From NCBI GenBank assembly GCA_026014515.1, contig JAOZIG010000040.1:1-5695 (forward strand): a stretch of DNA of 5,695 nucleotides, in the 5' to 3' direction. Below, one piece after another: positions 1 to 4,980 of the stretch. The DNA is from Candidatus Bathyarchaeota archaeon. GTDB lineage: Archaea > Thermoproteota > Bathyarchaeia > TCS64. The notes under the pieces are model-generated. The model saw only the letters and a program-made list of their open reading frames with translations, did not search any database and was not told where the DNA came from. The position numbers were made by a program, and so were the translations under genes. The first letter of the stretch is position 1; every line of letters begins with the position of its first letter.

Positions 1-108
1 CAGATAATTGTGGAAAAAGAGGCGCCTCCATACTTGTTGTATGGTTTTGTTATCGCCTTTGTTGTAGTTGCTTTTGCGGTTAGGATTAGGGCTTCCCCTG
101 GAGCTTAG
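1..108 (+). CDS. C-terminal fragment of a membrane-anchored protein (5' end outside window)
   Basis: Frame 1 is open from the first base to a TAG at 106-108, giving 35 residues. The piece begins with a polar stretch containing EKEAPP, then an uninterrupted hydrophobic run of about 18 residues (from YLLYGF to AFAV, roughly residues 11-28), then the basic RIR and a short tail. This is the pattern of a single C-terminal transmembrane anchor with its positive end in the cytoplasm, as in archaeal surface or secreted proteins held by a tail helix. The alternative frames are poor: frame 2 stops at once and frame 3 gives an implausible cysteine-rich peptide. The body of the protein is outside the window, so no function can be given. 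Its 3' end overlaps the flavoprotein gene on the other strand by 23 bases. It could also be the last helix of a polytopic membrane protein. Confidence 0.7.
   Translation, partial: QIIVEKEAPPYLLYGFVIAFVVVAFAVRIRASPGA
14..44 (-). terminator. Possible terminator of the flavoprotein gene (hairpin, palindrome and T-run)
   Basis: Read on the minus strand, 42 bases past the TAA stop of the flavoprotein gene, there is a perfect 6-bp stem with a 5-base loop (ccatac-aacaa-gtatgg, 44 to 28). It is followed by the 10-base palindrome gaggcgcctc (28 to 19) and then five T (18 to 14). A T-run on the non-template strand is the main archaeal termination signal; the hairpin is not required. The stretch also codes for the end of the membrane-anchored protein on the plus strand, so the pattern may be coincidental. 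Confidence 0.3.
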
Positions 109-1444
109 ATCTTGCCTCATCAACGATGGACACGGTCTTATTTCTCCAAGAGTCAAAGCCTTCTGGGGTATCGGGGTAGTCTAGGTAGTGTGACTTGATC
201 TGTTTCATCAGTGAGACAGTTAACCGTAGATTATTCAATAGCCCCATGCGTTGGATTCCTCTGAATACTCTGCTGGCTACGTCTGTGATGTTGATCTCGA
301 ACTCCTCACCGTAGCCTGCTGCCATCAAGTCATCCTCTTTTAACAACCCATACTTCATTCCGTAGTCGATGTCGGTGTTGTCTGTGGCAATCAGGAACCT
401 TCTGAAGATGTCTAGGCTCGCCTGCTTCAGACCATAATTGGTCATAAAGTGATGGGCGTAGCTCCAGAGACCTGCCTTGCTGAAATCATTTGTATTCAGT
501 GAATCAAGGATAGCCTCACCTGCAAAGACACCGCTCTTCATGGATGGACCGATACCACCACCATGTATGGGGTTCACTAGGCTCGCTGCGTCACCGATCA
601 ACATTATACCGTCTCCAACAAGCTGATCAAGGGGTCTACGAGTAGGATCAAACCCACCGCCCAGCTTTATGGTCTCGCTGTCCTCAAAGAGAGGACGAGA
701 CGCAACATGTTTGAAGAACAAGTCCTTGGGGCTCGGGAAGTTTCCCTCCATAAAGACGCCGAGACCAGCGTTGATCCTGTTCTCGCTTGTGGGGAAAATC
801 CAAGTATAGCCACCGGGGGTCTTTTCCTGATTGAGATATATCTCACAATAGCTTGAGTCCTCTGGCATCTTCTTGACCTTGCGAATCTCACGGTAACATA
901 GTTCGACGTCCTCGTTGGCTATGTTCTGCTCGAACCCCATCTGGGGTAGTTTCTTACGGATTACACCATGGAAACCGCTTGCATCAATGACTACTTTACT
1001 GCGTAGCTCTATCTTTTCGGTGCCTCGCTTGGCTATGATACCCGCTACTGCGCCGTTCTCGATGATTGGGTCCATGAACATGGTAGAATCCATTAGCTCT
1101 GCCCCCGCATCAAGTGCTTTACCGAGAAGCCACTGACCAAACAGGGTCCTGTCAAGCATGAAGCCCATGAACTCCTTGTCTGCGGCAGTGAATACTGTCT
1201 CCTCATCTGGAGAGTATATCCTGATGCCTTTGACATTGTACTCGAATGCCCCGTTGTCGGGTCTACCGAGTTTGAGTTCTGTTACGTGGTGTTCACCTAC
1301 GACGTCTCCGCAGACCTTGTCGCCAATGCTTGGTTTTGACTTGATGTCTACGAGGAGGACAGATGCTCCTCCTTTGGCGAGGGTCTGGGCTGCCATTGTG
1401 CCGCCTGTTCCTGCGCCTACGATGATTGTATCATATTTTTCCAT
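86..1444 (-). CDS. FAD-dependent geranylgeranyl reductase family oxidoreductase
   Basis: The 452-residue protein is a FixC/GGR-type flavoprotein. Visible marks are the N-terminal Rossmann dinucleotide motif GAGTGG (residues 10-15), an acidic residue at the end of strand 2 (D33), the family KVCGD motif with Cys45, VIDASG at 152-157, the GGR substrate-site signature YTWIFP (213-218) followed 9 residues later by GLG (227-229), and the second FAD motif GDAASLVNP-HGGGIG (284-299). The C-terminal part is mostly helical and charged. Characterised relatives saturate the isoprenoid chains of archaeal ether lipids (digeranylgeranylglycerophospholipid reductase) or of quinones; which substrate applies here cannot be told. 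The protein is soluble, with no signal or membrane helix, and is probably membrane-associated through its lipid substrate. ATG at 1444 is chosen because it starts directly before the Rossmann strand. A GTGATC lies 4 bases upstream on this strand. The gene is divergent from an HxlR-like regulator. No ferredoxin gene, a known electron donor in some archaea, lies next to it. Confidence 0.88.
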   Translation of the reverse strand: MEKYDTIIVGAGTGGTMAAQTLAKGGASVLLVDIKSKPSIGDKVCGDVVGEHHVTELKLGRPDNGAFEYNVKGIRIYSPDEETVFTAADKEFMGFMLDRTLFGQWLLGKALDAGAELMDSTMFMDPIIENGAVAGIIAKRGTEKIELRSKVVIDASGFHGVIRKKLPQMGFEQNIANEDVELCYREIRKVKKMPEDSSYCEIYLNQEKTPGGYTWIFPTSENRINAGLGVFMEGNFPSPKDLFFKHVASRPLFEDSETIKLGGGFDPTRRPLDQLVGDGIMLIGDAASLVNPIHGGGIGPSMKSGVFAGEAILDSLNTNDFSKAGLWSYAHHFMTNYGLKQASLDIFRRFLIATDNTDIDYGMKYGLLKEDDLMAAGYGEEFEINITDVASRVFRGIQRMGLLNNLRLTVSLMKQIKSHYLDYPDTPEGFDSWRNKTVSIVDEARSKLQGKP

Positions 1445-1445
1445 C

Positions 1446-1455
1446 AGTGATCACT
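1446..1455. promoter_or_regulatory. Palindrome agtgatcact, possible ribosome binding site of the flavoprotein gene
   Basis: A perfect 10-base palindrome ends 2 bases before the ATG of the flavoprotein gene. On the minus strand it contains GTGATC with 4 bases to the ATG, matching the distal part of the archaeal Shine-Dalgarno consensus GGAGGTGATC. It may therefore be a ribosome binding site on a transcript with a leader, a protein-binding half of the operator region, or both. The core GGAGG is absent, so the ribosome-binding reading is modest. Confidence 0.35.
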
Positions 1456-1456
1456 T

Positions 1457-1482
1457 AGTGTATCTATTACACTCGGTGTAAT
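1457..1482. promoter_or_regulatory. Candidate operator: overlapping inverted repeats between divergent genes
   Basis: Positions 1466-1482 form a perfect inverted repeat with 7-base arms and a 3-base centre (attacac-tcg-gtgtaat). The left arm is shared with a second inverted repeat, agtgta (1457-1462) and tacact (1468-1473), with a 5-base centre. Three alternating GTGTA-type half-sites thus sit in 26 bases. This is the size and shape bound by dimeric winged-helix repressors, and the adjacent divergent gene codes for one (HxlR-like). If the TATA element at 1491-1499 is used toward the flavoprotein, the palindrome covers its predicted start point. Relative to the regulator gene it lies just upstream of TATA. 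Binding by that regulator is inference. Confidence 0.55.
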
Positions 1483-1484
1483 GA

Positions 1485-1499
1485 GTAAACACATATAAA
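1485..1499 (+). promoter_or_regulatory. TATA-like box with upstream BRE-like element, possibly bidirectional
   Basis: The plus strand reads gtaaac (BRE-like, 1485-1490) followed by acatataaa (1491-1499). Start of transcription would fall near 1520, which is inside the longer version of the regulator ORF (GTG at 1507) but 16 bases ahead of the in-frame GTG at 1537. On the minus strand the same bases read tttatatg, also TATA-like, placing a start near 1470 with a leader of about 26 bases for the flavoprotein gene. The purine-rich BRE-like element favours the plus direction. Both uses are inferred from spacing. Confidence 0.5.
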
Positions 1500-1504
1500 C
1501 CTGA

Positions 1505-1536
1505 AAGTGAGCCAAAATACACCAAGTGAGCCAAAA
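1505..1536 (+). repeat. 13-base direct repeat aagtgagccaaaa, two copies 19 bases apart
   Basis: Exact copies lie at 1505-1517 and 1524-1536, and the first six bases (aagtga) recur a third time at 1535-1540. The reverse complement tcactt is at 1451-1456. The 19-base period is not a multiple of three, so the two copies are read in different frames and do not encode a repeated peptide. The repeat therefore looks like a DNA or RNA signal around the start of the regulator gene rather than a protein feature. A tandem duplication of 19 bases with later change is another explanation. Confidence 0.6.
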
Positions 1537-1971
1537 GTGACTACCCCCATCACCCTCAACACCGAGCTCAGACGACTCGTAGAAATACGCATACAGAAAA
1601 CACTGGAAGGAATACAAGACACCATCAACCAGATGAACCGATCCTACGAGATCAGTCCAGAAGAGATCAAGACCAACCTGCAGGTGCTTGAAGAGAGTTT
1701 TAACATACTCTTTCAGAAGTGGAACCTTGGCATCCTCTATACGTTGTTTCTAAAGAACAAGGTAGGTTTTAGCGAGTTAAAGCGGATACTTGGTGTCAAC
1801 TCAAGAACTTTGTCGGATAAATTGAAGCTGTTGACTGAAAATGGATATGTGAGTCGGGATGTCTATGATGAGTCTCCATTACGTGTTGAGTACAGCGTCA
1901 CCCACAAGGGAAAAAACACGGTGCTGCTCGCTTTGCCATTGTTATACTCCACCATCAGTGACGAGGTATAG
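1507..1971 (+). CDS. HxlR-type winged-helix transcriptional regulator with helical N-terminal extension
   Basis: Up to 154 residues. Residues about 66-147 match the HxlR winged helix: the KWNLGIL signature (71-77), FSELKRIL (88-95), recognition helix around SRTLSDKLKLL (99-109), ENGYVSRDVY, and the wing ending in RVEYSVT (126-132). About 60 residues before it are polar and helical with heptad-like spacing (20-42 and 50-66), which ordinary HxlR proteins of 100-130 residues lack; this may be an added dimerisation or sensing part. There is no cysteine, so thiol sensing as in some HxlR proteins is excluded. Start: GTG at 1507 is the longest choice, but the TATA-like box at 1491-1499 lies too close for it. 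GTG at 1537 (residue 11) fits the promoter spacing and leaves the 13-base repeat non-coding; I slightly favour 1537. The gene is divergent from the flavoprotein gene, its likely target, and 37 bases ahead of the DUF362 gene. T-ending codons are rare in the first 60 codons and common after. Confidence 0.85.
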   Translation: MSQNTPSEPKVTTPITLNTELRRLVEIRIQKTLEGIQDTINQMNRSYEISPEEIKTNLQVLEESFNILFQKWNLGILYTLFLKNKVGFSELKRILGVNSRTLSDKLKLLTENGYVSRDVYDESPLRVEYSVTHKGKNTVLLALPLLYSTISDEV

Positions 1972-1973
1972 TG

Positions 1974-2001
1974 AACTGATTCATAAACACCCAAACTGAT
2001 T
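1974..2001 (+). repeat. Direct repeat aactgatt, two copies 20 bases apart, ahead of the DUF362 gene
   Basis: Exact 8-base copies lie at 1974-1981 and 1994-2001. The first begins three bases after the regulator's stop and runs into the TATA-like box; the second lies between that box and the DUF362 start. A spacing of 20 bases puts both on the same face of the helix (about two turns), as expected for a pair of operator half-sites. The repeat is short and may be chance, but its position over the core promoter is suggestive. Confidence 0.4.
1980..1987 (+). promoter_or_regulatory. TATA-like box for a leaderless DUF362 transcript
   Basis: The sequence ttcataaa is centred about 25 bases ahead of the ATG at 2009. 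That is the normal archaeal TATA-to-start distance, so transcription would begin at or within a base or two of the start codon. No Shine-Dalgarno motif is present in the 37-base gap, which agrees with leaderless translation. The match to the TATA consensus is moderate. Confidence 0.45.
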
Positions 2002-2008
2002 ATACCCT

Positions 2009-2854
2009 ATGTCACGAGTCGCGGTTGTAAGAGGCGAACGAGCCTTAGAGCCAGTCTACAGGGCAATGACTCTAATAGACTACCATGAACCCCTTGAACC
2101 CTACGACACGGTACTCATCAAGGTCAACCTCATCACAAGCCACACCTACGAGACAGGAATCACCACAGACCCCATCGTAGTAGAAGCAGTCATAAACAAA
2201 GTACAGGAGCTGGATAAACGAGCCCTTGTGGTGGAGACAGAGGGAGGAATCACATCACCAGACACAGCCATTCATGAGACAGGCATGATGGAAGTCATAG
2301 AACGTCTGGGTGCTGAGTATGTGAACATGAGGAAACTTGAAGACAAGGTTGAGCTCACAGTCGATAATCCACATAAGGTAAAAAAGTTCAAGGTTGCACG
2401 GATCGCCACAGAGTACCCCATAATCACAGTACCCACCATGAAGACACTGCACCATACCGGCATCACCATGGGGCTCAAAAACATGTTCGGAATGCTCACA
2501 ACACGTAGAAAATTCACTATGCACCGCCATGGCATGAACAACGTAATCTATGACATAGTAAAGACGCTACCTCCAACCCTCAGCGTAATCGACGGATTTT
2601 ATGGCAAAGAAGGCAAAGGACCATGGCAAGGAAACCCAGTCAAGATGAACACCATCATAGCCAGCCGAGACCCTGTGGCTGCTGACGCTATTGGTGCACG
2701 CTGTATAGGCATGAACCCTTGGAGTATCGACCACATCAGGTGGCTTTATGAAGCAGGAATTGGTGAGATCGATAAAGTTATGGTTGTCGGAGACGGAGTC
2801 GACGCTGTCTTCCGGGAATGGGACCTGGATCTTGACGCAAAGCTCGAGTTCTAG
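2009..2854 (+). CDS. DUF362 domain protein, minimal form without ferredoxin module
   Basis: The 281 residues are almost entirely one DUF362 domain. Visible family marks are IKVN (37-40), TTDP (52-55), the long conserved block from VPTMKTLHH to GLKNMFG (141-161) with K145, H148, H149 and K157, HRHG (172-175), IDGFYGKEGKGPWQG (194-208) and SRDPVAADAIGARCIG (219-234). Many DUF362 proteins carry a C-terminal pair of four-cysteine ferredoxin clusters. Here there is only one cysteine (C232), so the protein binds no such cluster. No signal peptide or membrane helix is seen; it should be cytoplasmic. The family has no settled biochemical role that I can apply. ATG at 2009 fits the TATA-like box for a leaderless message and starts directly on the first beta strand. 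It lies 37 bases after the HxlR-like gene and 44 bases before the molybdoenzyme on the same strand, so shared expression is plausible. Codons ending in C or A dominate. Confidence 0.88.
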   Translation: MSRVAVVRGERALEPVYRAMTLIDYHEPLEPYDTVLIKVNLITSHTYETGITTDPIVVEAVINKVQELDKRALVVETEGGITSPDTAIHETGMMEVIERLGAEYVNMRKLEDKVELTVDNPHKVKKFKVARIATEYPIITVPTMKTLHHTGITMGLKNMFGMLTTRRKFTMHRHGMNNVIYDIVKTLPPTLSVIDGFYGKEGKGPWQGNPVKMNTIIASRDPVAADAIGARCIGMNPWSIDHIRWLYEAGIGEIDKVMVVGDGVDAVFREWDLDLDAKLEF

Positions 2855-2862
2855 GGCTTGTG

Positions 2863-2870
2863 TTTATAAA
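2863..2870 (+). promoter_or_regulatory. TATA box of the molybdoenzyme gene
   Basis: The sequence tttataaa, within an AT-rich stretch, lies 8 bases after the stop of the DUF362 gene. Transcription would start near 2892, leaving about 6-7 bases before the TTG at 2899. This supports both a separate promoter and the TTG start, because no ribosome binding site is visible in the gap. Confidence 0.6.
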
Positions 2871-2898
2871 TTTTCATATCTCTTGATGCTGGAATACT

Positions 2899-4980
2899 TT
2901 GAGAAGAATCCCATTTGCTTGCAATCTTGACTGTGGGGCTGGCTGTGCGCTAATAGCTGAATACGAGAACAACAAGATACTACGGGTAACCGAGAACCCC
3001 CTCGCAGGAGAGTATCTAGCAGGATGTATCAGGGGATACCAGATCGACAGAGCCCAACACGCACAAGACCGACTGACAAAGCCATTAATCAGAACAGGTC
3101 CAAGGGGCTCAGGAGAATACAAGGAAACCACATGGGATGAAGCATTAGACTATGTCGCTTCCAATCTTTTGAAGATAAGAGAACAGTATGGACCCGAGGC
3201 GGTTCTTCACCTTGGGGGAAGCGGGGCTTCCCGTGGAACACTTCACAACACCAAGAACACTGTAGTCAGGTTCCTCAGCCTCTACGGTGGATACACTGGG
3301 CGGTTTTTCAGCTATAGTACAGCTGCAACAACCTATGCTACCCCTTTCGTCTTGGGCACGAATCAAGCTGGAGTTGATGCGGACTCATTAGAGAATAGCA
3401 AACTGATTATTCTGTGGGGAGCGAACGTCGTTGACAACCGTTTCGGCTCACTTCTGGAAAAGAGGCTAAGAGAGTTAAAGAGCAGAGGAGTAAAAATCAT
3501 CGTTGTCGAGCCTAGACGAACTCGTACAGTGAAGACACTGGGCACAGATTGGGTGCAGGTTTACCCGGGCACGGACTCGGCTTTGATGCTCGCAGTCCTT
3601 TACGAGCTCCTAAGGAACGATTTGGTGCAGAGAGACTATATTGAGAAGTATAGTTTCGGGTTTAACCGATTAGAGGAGTATGTCACGGGCGAGATTGATG
3701 GGGTGCCAAAGACACCAGAGTGGGCTGAAGCGATCTGTGGAACACCCAGTAATAGGATCAGGTGGCTCGCAAAGCTCTATGGTGAAACGCATCCAACGGC
3801 GTTGATACCCGGATTATCTATACAGCGTACCCTCGGTGGAGAAGAAGCAGTAAGATTATCAGTTGCATTACAGACCGCGACTGGTAACATTGGGGTAACA
3901 GGAGGCTCATCTGGTACCTATATCAGCACGTTACCGGGCCCAGCGATGGGTTCGCTTCCAATGCCTGAAAACCCAAAAGGCATCGAGGTGCCTACCTATA
4001 CTTGGCCACATGCAGTCTTAGAGGGTAAAGCCGGAGGTTTTCCGAGTGATATTAAGGCTGTGTATAATGTTGGGGGTAATTATCTCAATCAGGGCAGTGA
4101 TATTAAGCTGAACATCAAGGCGTTTGAGAGCCTTGAGTTCTCAGTTTGCCATGAACGGTTCCTTACACCCACTGCTTTATACTGTGATGTGGTGTTGCCG
4201 GTGACGACTTTCCTTGAACGTGATGATATCATAAGGGGCGGTGGTAACTTTATCCTCTATTCAAACAAGGTCTATGATCCGATTTCTGATGTGAAGAGTG
4301 ATTATGAGATATTCTGTTTGTTATCTGAGCGTATGGGTTTTGGCGATGCTTATTCTGAGGGCAGAACCATGGATGGTTGGCTCAGGAAATTCGTTGAGGA
4401 CTCAGAGGTACCCGACTATGAGGAGTTCAAGCAGAACGGTATCCATCTTGGTTTAGACCAGAAACGAACAGCGTTCAGTGATTTCATTGAGGACCCTGAT
4501 AAATATCCATTGAATACGCCATCGGGTAAGATACAGATATCCTCAGAGACCTATGCTCGGACTGGTGGTTCGGCTTTCCCCGTCTATAAGCCAGTATCTT
4601 TGAGCGAAGAATATCCTCTGAGGATGATTACACCCAAGTCACGGTATAGAATCAACTCAACAAACTATAACATAGCTTGGTTCAGGGAAAGAGAGGAGCA
4701 AGCACTCTGGATTCACCCGGTTGACGCAGAGAAGCGTGGAATCACGGAAGGAAAACAAGTACTGATTTCAAGTCCACAGGGAGCCGTCTTAATCGAGGCT
4801 CATGTCACAGAGGACATGATGGAGGGAGTAGTCTGTCTACTTGAAGGCGCTTGGATGCGTTTCAACGATGAAGGGGTAGAAGTAAACGGCTCAGTAAACG
4901 TCCTCACATCAACAGTTCCTACATTACCGAGCCATGGGTCACGAACCCACAGCGTAAACGTGCAGGTACAGCTAGCTTAG
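2899..4980 (+). CDS. Molybdopterin oxidoreductase, DMSO-reductase family, DmsA-like catalytic subunit without Tat signal
   Basis: The 693-residue protein is complete. Residues 8-43 bind a [4Fe-4S] cluster through C8, C12, C16 and C43; the C-x3-C-x3-C spacing and Arg45 after the last cysteine (CIRG) are as in DmsA rather than the CxxC and Lys of formate dehydrogenase or Nap. The bis-MGD catalytic region covers about 57-490, with the likely molybdenum ligand Ser140 in YST (139-141). Other marks are WGANVVDNR, VVEPRRTRT, PGTDSALM (223-230), KTPEWAEAICG (271-281), TGNIGVTGG (328-336) and TPSGKIQI (540-547). The C-terminal cofactor-binding barrel is about 570-690 and ends like DmsA in SHG-x6-VNVQV. 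No Tat leader exists: an in-frame TGA at 2884-2886 and the cysteine position leave TTG at 2899 as the only start, so the enzyme should be cytoplasmic. No iron-sulfur electron-transfer or membrane subunit gene is next to it. The substrate is unknown; a non-redox role as in transhydroxylase, another Ser-ligated relative, is possible. Confidence 0.9.
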   Translation: MRRIPFACNLDCGAGCALIAEYENNKILRVTENPLAGEYLAGCIRGYQIDRAQHAQDRLTKPLIRTGPRGSGEYKETTWDEALDYVASNLLKIREQYGPEAVLHLGGSGASRGTLHNTKNTVVRFLSLYGGYTGRFFSYSTAATTYATPFVLGTNQAGVDADSLENSKLIILWGANVVDNRFGSLLEKRLRELKSRGVKIIVVEPRRTRTVKTLGTDWVQVYPGTDSALMLAVLYELLRNDLVQRDYIEKYSFGFNRLEEYVTGEIDGVPKTPEWAEAICGTPSNRIRWLAKLYGETHPTALIPGLSIQRTLGGEEAVRLSVALQTATGNIGVTGGSSGTYISTLPGPAMGSLPMPENPKGIEVPTYTWPHAVLEGKAGGFPSDIKAVYNVGGNYLNQGSDIKLNIKAFESLEFSVCHERFLTPTALYCDVVLPVTTFLERDDIIRGGGNFILYSNKVYDPISDVKSDYEIFCLLSERMGFGDAYSEGRTMDGWLRKFVEDSEVPDYEEFKQNGIHLGLDQKRTAFSDFIEDPDKYPLNTPSGKIQISSETYARTGGSAFPVYKPVSLSEEYPLRMITPKSRYRINSTNYNIAWFREREEQALWIHPVDAEKRGITEGKQVLISSPQGAVLIEAHVTEDMMEGVVCLLEGAWMRFNDEGVEVNGSVNVLTSTVPTLPSHGSRTHSVNVQVQLA

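Noticed and set aside
667..1481. Overlapping open frames at 667-891 (minus), 915-1136 (plus) and 1158-1481 (plus)
   Set aside because: They lie in other frames of the well-supported flavoprotein gene, show no motifs and have unlikely composition.
2255..2541. Two minus-strand open frames inside the DUF362 gene
   Set aside because: Antisense shadows of a conserved domain; no family resemblance and no promoter or ribosome binding site.
2884..2901. Frameshift or selenocysteine reading at the TGA before the molybdoenzyme
   Set aside because: The TGA lies in the intergenic gap outside the protein, and a TATA box at the right distance explains initiation at TTG 2899. The molybdenum ligand position is serine, not selenocysteine.
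2748..2930. Plus-strand frame bridging the DUF362 and molybdoenzyme genes, including an ATG at 2886
   Set aside because: The peptide has no motif. The ATG at 2886 opens only 14 codons and is not in frame with the molybdoenzyme, so it is neither its start nor a Tat leader.
2874..3545. Minus-strand frames within the first third of the molybdoenzyme gene
   Set aside because: Shadows; the plus strand carries unmistakable cluster and cofactor motifs throughout.
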